DNA from: Deltaproteobacteria bacterium
Lineage (GTDB): Bacteria; Desulfobacterota; Dissulfuribacteria; Dissulfuribacterales; QOAL01
Direction of reading: 5' to 3'
Length of the DNA stretch: 13,578 nt
NCBI GenBank assembly: GCA_026996955.1
Contig: JALWJV010000273.1
Span: 1 to 13,578 of the forward strand
The notes beneath the pieces were generated by a model, which saw only the letters and a program-made list of their open reading frames with translations, searched no databases and was not told the origin of the DNA. Positions 1 through 7,866 of the stretch are shown piece by piece. Position 1 is the first letter of the stretch; every line of letters starts with the position of its first letter. A program made the translations under genes and the position numbers.

Positions 1-507
1 GTCCTGGGAGGGTGGCGTAATATAGCCGGAGACCCAGCTACTTCGGATCATAGCATCGGCCAGCAGTCCGTGGTGGCCGGGGGAACTAACAACACAGCCA
101 GCGGGAGTTATGCCAGCGTAAGCGGAGGGGCTAACAATGAGGCCAGTGGTAGTTCTTCCAGTGTGAGCGGGGGAACTAACAACACAGCCAGTGGGAGTTA
201 TTCCAGCGTAAGCGGCGGAAATAACAACGATGCCGACGGGTATGCTTCCAGCGTAAGCGGCGGATTTTATAACACGGCCAGTGAGTCTTATTCCAGCGTG
301 AGCGGAGGATATATCAATGCTGCCAGCGGCACTTATTCCAGTATAAGCGGCGGGTATCATAACACAGCCAGTGGAGATCGTTCCAGCGTGAGCGGAGGTG
401 ATAACAACGAGGCCAGCGGGGCTTTTTCAAGCGTAAGCGGAGGACGCAACCGAAGTGTCAGCGGATCTTACGACTGGCGTGCAGGTAGCCTCTTCGAGGA
501 GAATTAG
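1..507 (+). CDS. YadA-head-like repeat surface protein, 3' part of gene
   Basis: The frame is open from the first base to TAG at 505-507, so the gene begins upstream of the window; the GTG at 70 is an internal codon. The visible 168 residues consist of a lead-in (VLGGWRNIAGD...), nine 15-residue units of the pattern SVSGGxNNxASGxxS, and a tail reading DWRAGSLFEEN. Short Gly/Ser/Asn/Ala repeats with an SVSGG core resemble the head repeats of YadA-type trimeric adhesins (Hep_Hag/YadA head families), which fold as a left-handed beta-roll. No coiled-coil stalk and no C-terminal beta-barrel anchor follow, so a classic trimeric autotransporter is unlikely; it may be a secreted or otherwise attached repeat protein. 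The missing N-terminus should hold the signal peptide. Family call by pattern only. Confidence 0.8.
   Translation, partial: VLGGWRNIAGDPATSDHSIGQQSVVAGGTNNTASGSYASVSGGANNEASGSSSSVSGGTNNTASGSYSSVSGGNNNDADGYASSVSGGFYNTASESYSSVSGGYINAASGTYSSISGGYHNTASGDRSSVSGGDNNEASGAFSSVSGGRNRSVSGSYDWRAGSLFEEN
70..474 (+). repeat. Nine tandem 45-bp coding repeats
   Basis: Units start at 70, 115, 160, 205, 250, 295, 340, 385 and 430, each 45 bp or 15 codons. Most begin AGCGTRAGCGG and carry AACAAC...GCCAG in the middle. Because the period is a multiple of three, gain or loss of units keeps the frame. Units 1 and 3 (from about 79 and 169) are nearly identical over more than 30 bases although unit 2 differs, which points to a past 90-bp duplication. 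Units 4 to 9 are more diverged. Confidence 0.9.
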
Positions 508-616
508 CCATTTAGGCGCGACTACGTCATGCCCTGGCCTGGTAACCTTCTCTTAGATATCTTGAAAAGTGCCAGCGGGCATGGCTTTTCGCTAAGTAAA
601 AGACGTGTTCATCCTC

Positions 617-678
617 ACTGTATCCAGGGTATGGCCCCGAAGGCCAACGGACGTCTAAGGGGCCGACCTGGGTACGGT
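617..678 (+). ncRNA. Long hairpin, candidate structured RNA or terminator
   Basis: Bases 617-628 can pair with 667-678 as 12 consecutive pairs (two G-U), and 633-638 (GGCCCC) with 659-664 (GGGGCC) as six more, leaving a 20-base loop at 639-658. AGACGT at 601-606 can in addition pair with ACGTCT at 651-656 inside that loop, which would make a pseudoknot. Only a short TTTT (678-681) follows, so it is a poor match to an intrinsic terminator, although it sits where a terminator for the repeat-protein gene would be expected. It matches no riboswitch or ncRNA class I recognise. The pairing is visible; the function is inferred. Confidence 0.4.
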
Positions 679-700
679 TTTGAAAACGAATTATTTGCTA

Positions 701-710
701 TCACATGTGA
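701..710. promoter_or_regulatory. Perfect 10-bp palindrome TCACATGTGA
   Basis: This perfect inverted repeat lies in AT-rich DNA about 115 bp upstream of the sigma-54-like site at 814-829. That distance suits a binding site for a sigma-54 activator, which usually binds about 100-200 bp upstream. It is not a CRP site, because the TGTGA and TCACA halves are in the wrong order with no spacer. Short palindromes also arise by chance. Confidence 0.2.
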
Positions 711-813
711 AAAATGAAAATAATTTCCGTGAATTTTTTTTCTCTTCATGCAGAAAAAGCTAGAAATTTCCATAAAAAGGGTTTTTAGATCATCACTTTT
801 TTCATTCTTTTTT

Positions 814-829
814 TGGAATACTCATTGCA
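814..829 (+). promoter_or_regulatory. Candidate sigma-54 (RpoN) promoter
   Basis: TGG at 814-816 and TTGCA at 825-829 match the -24 and -12 elements, with the invariant GG and GC exactly 12 bases apart. The CACG part of the -24 box is poorly kept (AATA). Transcription would start near 840 and give a leader of about 210 bases to the PEP-CTERM gene start at 1053. No convincing sigma-70 promoter was seen in the same region. RpoN control of PEP-CTERM genes through PrsK/PrsR regulators is known in some bacteria, which makes the site plausible here, but one match of this quality can be coincidence. Confidence 0.35.
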
Positions 830-865
830 CTTAAACAAATCCAAGTTGAGATTTATTTTCCTGAA

Positions 866-1030
866 AGGGTAAAGAACCATCTTCGGGGAGGAACAAAATT
901 AAGTTCTGATCAGGATTAAAAAGAGGATTATTTTCAAGTTATATCCCAAAATATATGTTAGTTTGTCAATAAATTCCTAAATTTATCCCCGAATTTTTTG
1001 GTTACTTCCCCGAGGGTGAGTTCTTTACCT
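866..1030. repeat. 165-bp imperfect inverted repeat (MITE-like or leader stem)
   Basis: GGTAAAGAAC (868-877) is the exact complement of 1020-1029, and TCGGGGA (883-889) of 1007-1013; similarity continues more loosely inward (GGAACAAAATT near 890-900 against 992-1005). The interior is AT-rich and has no reading frame. Two readings fit: a small non-autonomous transposon with terminal inverted repeats of about 30-40 bp, or a long stem in the mRNA leader. No clear target-site duplication was found. The right arm ends 7 bases before the AAGGGGGGAG ribosome binding region of the next gene, so a folded stem could affect its translation. Confidence 0.55.
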
Positions 1031-1052
1031 GATGTCTAAGGGGGGAGTAACA

Positions 1053-1709
1053 ATGAAAAAAATATTACCCGTTTGTTTCCTTGTCGTTCTGCTGATTTCT
1101 CTTTTTCCCATGCAGTCAGAAGGTTGTTTCTGCTCTCCATTTGACGGATGGCATCGTGACGGTGATGTGTATGCCTCGGGGTGTGACAAGGCCCTGGGAG
1201 ATCACGGCGCTGACAGGAGTTATCTTTACAATTTCTATCCAACAGGGAGGGGCCAGTTCAGGCTCTCCTTTGATTTCAGGAATAACTTGTCTGATTTGCC
1301 TTACGTGCCAGGCTCTGATGATTTTGCCTTCCTGGATACCTTTTATGCAACCATCTTTTTCGTAAACAGCTGTTCAAGGTTTGATCTTGACAACTGTTCC
1401 TGCCAATTGGCCATCCCACTCTTTGATCTTGACCACAATGGCCCTTTTAATGTCCATGGCAACATAGGACCAAGTCAAAGAGGAGCGGACTGGCTCCACT
1501 TTGACATGGTTTTTACCAACTACTTCTATCTGGCTGTCCCCACATTTGAACTGTTCAACCTAAACGCCATAGACGGTGACAGTGAGGTGATGATCGGGGA
1601 CGTTTCCATCTCTCCGGTTCCAATCCCAGGGACGATCTTCTTGTTCGGGACCGGGGTGTTGAGCCTATTAAGTGTACGCATCTGCAGAAATTTCAGGAAA
1701 AATTCCTAG
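1053..1709 (+). CDS. PEP-CTERM sorting-domain protein (218 aa)
   Basis: The start at 1053 is chosen over an ATG at 1032 because GGGGGAG (1041-1047) lies 5 bases before it and MKKILPVCFLVVLLISLF then forms a normal signal peptide, cleaved near residue 24. The C-terminus has the PEP-CTERM layout: VPIPG (189-193), a hydrophobic stretch TIFLFGTGVLSLL (194-206), then basic residues RICRNFRK (209-216). Such tails are processed by an exosortase (EpsH/XrtA type) and the protein is released or attached to the outer surface or exopolysaccharide. The middle (about 60-185) looks like an all-beta domain with Asp-rich turns (DLDN, DLDHNG) and a GDVSISPVPIPG run into the signal, common in PEP-CTERM proteins of sulfate reducers. 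Six cysteines lie in the exported part (25, 27, 44, 107, 115, 117), so disulfides are possible. No exosortase gene is in the window. Substrate or ligand unknown. Confidence 0.85.
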   Translation: MKKILPVCFLVVLLISLFPMQSEGCFCSPFDGWHRDGDVYASGCDKALGDHGADRSYLYNFYPTGRGQFRLSFDFRNNLSDLPYVPGSDDFAFLDTFYATIFFVNSCSRFDLDNCSCQLAIPLFDLDHNGPFNVHGNIGPSQRGADWLHFDMVFTNYFYLAVPTFELFNLNAIDGDSEVMIGDVSISPVPIPGTIFLFGTGVLSLLSVRICRNFRKNS

Positions 1710-1749
1710 TTAAACAAGTAGATATCCTGTGAAATTTTAAGGGGTCATC

Positions 1750-4461
1750 ATGAAGATCATGGCTTTCCAGGAGATTCAAAAGGTGAGATTCGATAATTTT
1801 GTAGTGTCTGTCCTTCTGTTGTGTCTGATGCTTGTAATCCCGGGAGGGGCCCTGTGTGCCGACGAGGTGAGCCTGGATCAGTACGTTACTGTTTCAACGG
1901 CAAATGAAAGTTCCACCCTGGACAGGACCACCAGGGTCATTACCAGCACTGCAGAGATCACTATTTCAAACACCTCTAATCAATCCATAATATTTCCGTT
2001 ACATGCCGTGATCAACATAAATGGCACCGATTACCAGGATGTAACCATGCCTGATGCCCTTGGGGGGTACGGTACAGGCCCTTATGGAAAGTACTATTAT
2101 GAATGGAAAGAGGCGGCCCCAGGCCAGATTGCCTCGAATTTCGGCAAGGAACAGTGCCTCGATGACTGTCCTGACATGGACAAGGACGGGGATTTTGATG
2201 GTATTGACCTTGCCCTGGCATTAAGGGGCGGAAGGCTTGCGCCCGGGGAGAGTCTTAAGTTCAGGATCAGGTTCCAGAGACCTGCTGGAACAGTCTTTAC
2301 GTACACTATCCACTGCCTTGGCAGCCTAACCAGCGGGAACCAAAGACCCGTTGCTGAGGCAGGGGCAGACCAGACCATAGAAATCCCACTCTGGCAGGAC
2401 CATGTTTTCGTCTCCCTTGACGGCTCCCAATCTTTCGATCCCGACGGCGAAATTACCTCATACGTCTGGACCGATGTCACCGGTGGCAGCGGGAACCCCG
2501 TTGATCCGGATGACGTTGCATATCCGCAAATAAGACTGCCAGTGGGAACTTATACATTCAGATTGGTTGTGCAGGACAATGGAGGCTATGCCAGTGACCC
2601 TGATACAGTGAAGATCACGGTGGTCCAAAGAGAATTCCAGCCCCCCGAGATCAACGTCTCTCCAACAAGTTACAGGCTCAACGAGGGGGAAAGGCTTACG
2701 GTACAGGTAAATGCCACGGACAATAACGGGCGAGATGTCAGGCTGAGTGCATATCCCCTGGTAAAAAACGCGACCTTCACCTCCACCAGTGGCCCAACGT
2801 CCGAGGGAACCTTTATTTTCACACCTGATCACAGTCAGCAGGGCCTGTACACCGTGGCATTCAAGGCCATAAATGACCTTGGACTTACCAGCTCAAAAAC
2901 TATAACTATAGAGGTTGACGACATAAATCGTGCCCCTGTAATTGACCCGGTCAGTCCGGTAACCGTGGATGAAGGTCAATCAATAACCATCCATATCAAC
3001 GCAACAGACCCGGACAACGATATAGTAACCGTTTCTGCTGAAAATCTCCCGGCAAATGCCCTGTTTGTTCCTGCATCAAACACCTTTATGTTCGCGCCGG
3101 ACTATGAACAGTCAGGGACATACCAAATACAGTTTGCCGCCAGTGACGGAAAGGCCTCTTCAGCCCCGGTAACTCTCTCGGTTGAGGTAAATGATGTGGA
3201 GGCGTCAGGCAATAATACGGAACAAAACCTGGAGCTCCTGGTTAATCCCGTGGAAAGCCCGACTCTTAACCGCATGGTAACCATTTCAGGATCAGTTAAC
3301 AGTGCATCCGGCCAGGTGCAGCAACAATCACTTTCCACTTCTCTTATTGCCTCATTATCCCCTGCATCCGTAAAACGTGGCCAGACGATTGATATTCATA
3401 TTACAGGCATGGAAACCGGAGACTTTAAGACCCATTTTGAAGACGGCGTAACCACGGCCTCTTTTGGAGAAGGGATCCATGTTAACAGCTTGAACGTAGT
3501 AGATGCCCATAGTGCGGTGGCAAACATTACGGTTGATGATTCGGCAAGCGTTGGACAGCGCTCCGTAGTGCTCTCCACCAACAGAGAGAAAGCCGTTTCC
3601 ATGGTTGGCTTCAGCGTTACCGGAGGTAACGGTTCTTTGTCCGGCACAGTGATAGACCAAGAATCCGGCACCCCCCTCCAGGGGGTCATTGTCAGTATCC
3701 AGGGGACATCATTTTCAACCACCACGGATAGTGAAGGGTGCTTTTCCTTCAGCGACGTTCCTGCCGGGGAGTGGACCGTTCTCATAAATGCACCGAACCA
3801 TGAGTTAAGGTCAAGTTCGCTGACCGTGGCTCCAGGAGAAAATATTGAACTGGGAGCAATTGAGACAAAATCACTCGTCTTCCAGCCCTCAGATGCGCCT
3901 GCAGTGAGTTTAAGCAGCCTTCTGGGCCGCGGTATCACGGCATTTGATTCCATTAATTCCCTTGAAGATGCGGAAAAAATTGTAAGAGATGCCTATCTCC
4001 TGGTGGGCGGGCCTGATATCGGGGTCCTGGATGAATACGGGAACCAGATAAATCCCAAGGTGAAAGGAGCGCCCTATACCAGTGTGAAACAAGAGGGAAT
4101 CCGTGAAACTGCCGAGGGCCTTATCACGGGTGAAACAACTACGCTTGGTGAACTGCTTTTCAGTTATACGTATCTATGGGAATGGGATGGTGGCCGCCCC
4201 AACTTGATAGAGTGGCTCCACGCCATCCAGAGCGCGGTTGACAGGGCATGGGAGGATCCGGATGCCCCAGAGTCTGCTCTATTCATACTTCTGTTTAACC
4301 AGGGCAAGAATCTCTCACCTGAACCCACGAAAATCGTTGCCGATACCCCATTAAATTCCCTCCAGGCACAGTTAATGTCCGTAACCCTTCTCGTTACCGC
4401 AGGCAAAACTGTTGATCCAGCATGGCTGAACCAGCAGATTTTGGAAAGGAGTTCGGAATGA
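1750..4461 (+). CDS. Large secreted PKD/cadherin-like/carboxypeptidase-regulatory protein (903 aa)
   Basis: AAGGGG lies about 5 bases before the ATG at 1750. Residues 13-37 form a signal peptide ending ALCA, cleavage near 37. Domains in order: a beta-rich N-terminal domain (about 40-195) with an EF-hand/TSP3-like calcium loop DMDKDGDFDGID at 142-153 just after CLDDC; a PKD domain (198-292, with SLDGSQSFDPDGEI and GTYTFRLVVQD); two cadherin-like/Ig repeats (298-391 and 395-482, the second with NATDPDND and FAPDYEQSGTYQIQFAASDG); an IPT/TIG-like segment (about 532-625, LSPASVKRGQTIDIHITG); a carboxypeptidase-regulatory, transthyretin-like domain (627-705, SGTVIDQESGTPLQGVIVSI and DVPAGEW); and a mostly helical C-terminal region (720-903) I do not recognise. 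No membrane anchor or sorting signal is seen at the C-terminus. Calcium binding is likely; no enzyme active site is visible. The stop overlaps the start of the next gene by 4 bp. Probable role: extracellular binding or assembly partner of the two giant proteins downstream. Confidence 0.9.
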   Translation: MKIMAFQEIQKVRFDNFVVSVLLLCLMLVIPGGALCADEVSLDQYVTVSTANESSTLDRTTRVITSTAEITISNTSNQSIIFPLHAVININGTDYQDVTMPDALGGYGTGPYGKYYYEWKEAAPGQIASNFGKEQCLDDCPDMDKDGDFDGIDLALALRGGRLAPGESLKFRIRFQRPAGTVFTYTIHCLGSLTSGNQRPVAEAGADQTIEIPLWQDHVFVSLDGSQSFDPDGEITSYVWTDVTGGSGNPVDPDDVAYPQIRLPVGTYTFRLVVQDNGGYASDPDTVKITVVQREFQPPEINVSPTSYRLNEGERLTVQVNATDNNGRDVRLSAYPLVKNATFTSTSGPTSEGTFIFTPDHSQQGLYTVAFKAINDLGLTSSKTITIEVDDINRAPVIDPVSPVTVDEGQSITIHINATDPDNDIVTVSAENLPANALFVPASNTFMFAPDYEQSGTYQIQFAASDGKASSAPVTLSVEVNDVEASGNNTEQNLELLVNPVESPTLNRMVTISGSVNSASGQVQQQSLSTSLIASLSPASVKRGQTIDIHITGMETGDFKTHFEDGVTTASFGEGIHVNSLNVVDAHSAVANITVDDSASVGQRSVVLSTNREKAVSMVGFSVTGGNGSLSGTVIDQESGTPLQGVIVSIQGTSFSTTTDSEGCFSFSDVPAGEWTVLINAPNHELRSSSLTVAPGENIELGAIETKSLVFQPSDAPAVSLSSLLGRGITAFDSINSLEDAEKIVRDAYLLVGGPDIGVLDEYGNQINPKVKGAPYTSVKQEGIRETAEGLITGETTTLGELLFSYTYLWEWDGGRPNLIEWLHAIQSAVDRAWEDPDAPESALFILLFNQGKNLSPEPTKIVADTPLNSLQAQLMSVTLLVTAGKTVDPAWLNQQILERSSE

Positions 4462-7400
4462 TGAGGAAGGACCTGGCAATGTTTTCATCAAGAAAAGTTC
4501 TCATATCTTTTATAGTTGCTGTAATTGTCTCATTAGCAGTTGCAATAAGCCCGTTTCGGGCCATGGCGTCGGGGCAGGCGCCAACGGCAGATGCTGGATA
4601 TCACGAAAGAGTTGTTTATCTTGGCAGAAGTATTGTGATTGACGGCTCAACCAGTAGTGATCCTGAAAATGATTTCCTTATCTTCAAGTGGGATGTAATC
4701 CAGAAACCTGATAAGAGTTACAAAAATCTGCTGGGGGGAAATGGAGAGCACATAACCTTTACACCGGATGCCACCGGACAGTACACCGTAAGACTCATTG
4801 TAAACGATGGGACCCAGGACAGCGCGCCGTATGATATTCAGATTACGAGCAGACGTCCCCTGCGGTCAAAATTGGATCGCTATCTGGGAAGAAGCTTTGA
4901 ACTTCGTGCAGGAAGTCCGGCTGATCCCGGAAGTGAGACCTTGGAGTACAGGTGGAGCATAACCAAAAGGCCCAAGAAAAGCACTGCGTCCCTGGAAGAT
5001 CACAGCTCGTGCCTGGCATATTTCACACCAGATGCAGTGGGAGTGTATGAAATCAAGCTGGATATCACTGATAATATTCAAAGAGATTCCTTTTCGTTTG
5101 TCACCGAGGTGACTGTTCGCCACTACCCCTGCGCTTCAGATGATGATCCTCCATACCCTTACGGTGCAGACAAACCCTGGGCCACGGTCCTTTGCGAACT
5201 GGGAAAGGGGGTGCCTAAAAAGTTAGCAGACTTGACCAAAGATGATGTTCAGGGTGTAGTTACAGGGTTTGTCAAAGATGGAAGCCTTACCCTCTCAAGC
5301 CCCGGGGTCTTACACAAGGCCAGGGAAAATTTCATGAATTTCTTCTGGGAAAAGACCACAAGGGCAAACTATCAAAGGGTCCAGCAGAGTATTGAGAAGG
5401 GGTTCCAGAAGGCATGGCCAACCATGAAGGCCGAGGCACAAAAGGCTGCCGTTCTTAACAAACTAAAGGGGTATGGCAAAAGTATGTTGCTGTACCTGTT
5501 AAGCCCCCTTGATTTTAAGGCACAGGCAGAAAATTGCATCCAAAACATCATGTTTCTCGTTTTGGACAAGCTCCTGGACAAACTTATAGACTCATATAAA
5601 CCTGAACCGCCTACAATCGTAAAGCTCGAGCTGGGAACCCTTGACGACAACAGCAGGTATGTGAGGATATTTTTCAATCGGTCTCCAGGGGACAGCGGAC
5701 CTGGCAAATCGGACAACCTCCATTACTACTACAAGCTGTGGCGTTGGAGCCCTGGAAATAAGATTGTACCACTTGCGGTGGGCAAGGAAAACAGTCCATA
5801 CGGACCATTTGCCACTGGCCCTGATCATGACCAGTCCCCCTTGGTCTTTTACGATGCCAATCCGCCTGAGGGCAATAATGTTTACAGGATTCAGGCCATA
5901 AGGATCATAGGCAAATCCCAGGTAGCCGCACAGACATGGAATGAAGGAGAATTCTGGGTTGAGCAACTTATCAGCCTTGCATGTCCTCCGGCTGCAGAGC
6001 AGATATCCTTTATAAAAACTTACACTGACAGGGCATTAAAGGTCTTAAAGGCCCTCAAATTTCAAAAGAGCAAGTTGAGCCTCCCTGATAATATCTATGT
6101 TCCAAAACCCTTTGAAAGGCCCAGGCTGCCTGTGAGCCTTGCTACCAACTACGCAACCGGTGATGTCTTGGCCAGCCTTCCCTTCACCAACACCATTTAC
6201 AGCGTCAAAAACGATATGCTCCATGAGCTGTACTATTGCCAGTTCAAGGATCCTCATCAGGTTGGCCTTGCCATTGACTCCCTGGGAAATGTCTATGCGG
6301 ATAATGCCGCAAGTGATGACAGGTTTGGGGGCAGGATATTCAGGTGGGATAAGTTTGGAAATCGCAGCCTCTTCGGCACTGTTAACTATTTCAGCAGTAT
6401 GCTTGGATATGCCAGGCCCTGTGCTGTCCAGGCCATGACAGCCGGGTGGGCAGGAGACGAAAAATTATTCATAACAGATCTTTATGCCAATTCTTTAAAG
6501 GAACTTGTAATTCCACCCACAGGAATTCCGGAAAATCCAGCACATTATGTGGCTCATACCGTGGCCAAGGCGCCGCAGATCGAAATAACCAACAAGACCA
6601 GTATGTGCTTAACCGGAAGCGGGGATCTGCTTCTCACCTCGGGAGACAAGATTTTTAGAGTTACTCCTTCACATTATGTAGAGAAGTTGTTGCAGGATAC
6701 CGATATATTTTCAGACCTTACAGGGATTGATGTTGATGATAATTATATAGTTTATTTTGCAGATTATAATAATGGCGCAATTTATGCGGTTCCTTTGAAT
6801 GATCTAACTTTCCCGAAACATTTTGCCGATCAGGCCTACCTGTCGCTGCATACCATAGTAAGTGGGCTTGACAGGCCTGGAGAGCTGAGGCTCACCGCCG
6901 ATCAGCGTGGACTGATCTGGTTTGACGGTAACGGGTTCCATCACCACATATTCGGCCTCTCTGCACGCATAGTAGATTCTCAAACAGGAGAACCTCTTAT
7001 CGGGGCTATTGTTTCATGTGAAGATCGTGGAACCGTTCAGGTGACCAAGACAGATGCACTTGGTGTCTTTCATTTGCCAGCCCTTTCGCTTCCGGATTTT
7101 CCTCAAGAGCTTAGTCTTCTGATTCGCCATGGGAATCAGAGCGGGACGTACAGGGTTTTTCTAAAAAAAGATGGGGAAACCTTTACAGATCCGCTACCAT
7201 TTCTGCCAGATGAGGTGCCGCTGGAAGTTTCCGGGGAACTGCCCCAGATTGTCCAGCCTGATCCGCCCCCACCGTTAACGACTGCTGTAAGTCCGGGCGA
7301 AGTGACTTTTTATGAGAATTTTGAAGTGACAATACCCGGATTCCAGCCGCCGGAAGGGCATGAATTTCCGCCACAACCCCCTGAGAAGGCAGCGCCTCCC

Positions 7401-7853
7401 ATAGTTAAGATAGTAAACCCCGTTGATGGACTGAAAACTGTCTTTGACGAAATTGAGGTTAAAGGTGTGGTTAGTGACGGAAGTGTTGCCACTGTAGAAC
7501 TGTTTGTCAATGGGTCTGCTACCCAGGTTTCAGTAGAAGACAGAACTTTTTCCGCAACAATACCCATTGAAATGGGCCTGAATCATATACGGGCAACGGC
7601 AAGTATCGTTCGGGACGGCGAAGTACTGACCGGAGCCTCTTCGCCAGTGAATGTAATGCGTGTAAGTATTGATGAAATTCCTGAAACAGGCGCCATAAGT
7701 GGCATACTTGTGGATAGGACAACCGGCTATCCGGCTTCAGGGATACGTGTGGAGTTAGTAGGTACGGACAAGTTTGCCATTACCGATGCATTAGGGACCT
7801 GGCAGATATCCGATGTCCCTGCTGGGCTTGTTACAGTACAGATCCTGCCTTGA
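4458..7853 (+). CDS. Large secreted PKD/FN3/beta-propeller-like protein (1131 aa)
   Basis: The start at 4458 overlaps the previous stop (ATGA) and has AAGGAG at 4446-4451, six bases upstream; an earlier in-frame ATG at 4422 is less likely because it would extend the overlap and put 12 extra residues before the signal peptide. The signal peptide (1-37) ends AMA. Domains: two PKD-like domains (41-131 with DGSTSSDPENDFLIFKWDV, and about 132-221); a helical region (240-382); an FN3-like domain (385-505); a region resembling an NHL/SMP-30 beta-propeller (about 555-830, with GLAIDSLGNVYADN, KLFITDLYANSLKEL and GIDVDDNYIVYFADYNNGAIY); a carboxypeptidase-regulatory domain (833-905); a proline-rich linker (912-980); an Ig-like domain (981-1067); and a last regulatory domain (1078-1131) that stops at VTVQILP, about 20 residues short of the usual end. 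Propeller blade count cannot be settled by eye. No catalytic motif seen; exported structural or binding protein. Confidence 0.9.
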   Translation: MMRKDLAMFSSRKVLISFIVAVIVSLAVAISPFRAMASGQAPTADAGYHERVVYLGRSIVIDGSTSSDPENDFLIFKWDVIQKPDKSYKNLLGGNGEHITFTPDATGQYTVRLIVNDGTQDSAPYDIQITSRRPLRSKLDRYLGRSFELRAGSPADPGSETLEYRWSITKRPKKSTASLEDHSSCLAYFTPDAVGVYEIKLDITDNIQRDSFSFVTEVTVRHYPCASDDDPPYPYGADKPWATVLCELGKGVPKKLADLTKDDVQGVVTGFVKDGSLTLSSPGVLHKARENFMNFFWEKTTRANYQRVQQSIEKGFQKAWPTMKAEAQKAAVLNKLKGYGKSMLLYLLSPLDFKAQAENCIQNIMFLVLDKLLDKLIDSYKPEPPTIVKLELGTLDDNSRYVRIFFNRSPGDSGPGKSDNLHYYYKLWRWSPGNKIVPLAVGKENSPYGPFATGPDHDQSPLVFYDANPPEGNNVYRIQAIRIIGKSQVAAQTWNEGEFWVEQLISLACPPAAEQISFIKTYTDRALKVLKALKFQKSKLSLPDNIYVPKPFERPRLPVSLATNYATGDVLASLPFTNTIYSVKNDMLHELYYCQFKDPHQVGLAIDSLGNVYADNAASDDRFGGRIFRWDKFGNRSLFGTVNYFSSMLGYARPCAVQAMTAGWAGDEKLFITDLYANSLKELVIPPTGIPENPAHYVAHTVAKAPQIEITNKTSMCLTGSGDLLLTSGDKIFRVTPSHYVEKLLQDTDIFSDLTGIDVDDNYIVYFADYNNGAIYAVPLNDLTFPKHFADQAYLSLHTIVSGLDRPGELRLTADQRGLIWFDGNGFHHHIFGLSARIVDSQTGEPLIGAIVSCEDRGTVQVTKTDALGVFHLPALSLPDFPQELSLLIRHGNQSGTYRVFLKKDGETFTDPLPFLPDEVPLEVSGELPQIVQPDPPPPLTTAVSPGEVTFYENFEVTIPGFQPPEGHEFPPQPPEKAAPPIVKIVNPVDGLKTVFDEIEVKGVVSDGSVATVELFVNGSATQVSVEDRTFSATIPIEMGLNHIRATASIVRDGEVLTGASSPVNVMRVSIDEIPETGAISGILVDRTTGYPASGIRVELVGTDKFAITDALGTWQISDVPAGLVTVQILP

Positions 7854-7854
7854 T

Positions 7855-7859
7855 GAGGA
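7855..7859 (+). promoter_or_regulatory. Ribosome binding site fixing the start of the giant gene
   Basis: GAGGA overlaps the region just after the previous stop (TGA 7851-7853) and lies seven bases before ATG 7867. The nearer ATG at 7862 is followed two codons later by TGA and cannot be used. The reading frame stays open upstream of 7867, but only from this ATG does the protein start with a normal signal peptide. Confidence 0.6.
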
Positions 7860-7866
7860 TGATGCC

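Larger units (their letters stand above)
508..1052. other. 545-bp non-coding leader/intergenic region
   Basis: This is the only long gap in the window. Its first part (508-690) has mixed composition and contains strong base-pairing potential; the second part (690-1010) is clearly AT-rich with many A and T runs. A 62-codon open frame (529-717) lies in the first part but has no ribosome binding site and no recognisable family, and it runs through the hairpin, so it is not called a gene. The individual sites seen here are listed separately. Confidence 0.7.

Noticed and set aside
70..474. Regular 45-bp repeats as a CRISPR array
   Set aside because: There are no unique spacers; the units are contiguous, in frame and encode a conserved 15-residue pattern.
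529..582. ATGCCCTGGC / GCCAGCGGGCAT inverted repeat as terminator of the repeat gene
   Set aside because: The arms pair only with a bulge, the loop is over 30 bases, and only a short T run follows; weaker than the hairpin at 617-678.
529..717. 62-codon open frame between the repeat gene and the PEP-CTERM gene
   Set aside because: It has no ribosome binding site, no recognisable family and runs through the strong hairpin at 617-678; open frames of this length are expected by chance.
1695..1707. AGGAA/TTCCT inverted repeat at the end of the PEP-CTERM gene as a terminator
   Set aside because: Only five A/T-rich pairs, a 3-base loop and no T run; too weak to separate this gene from the next, 40 bp away.
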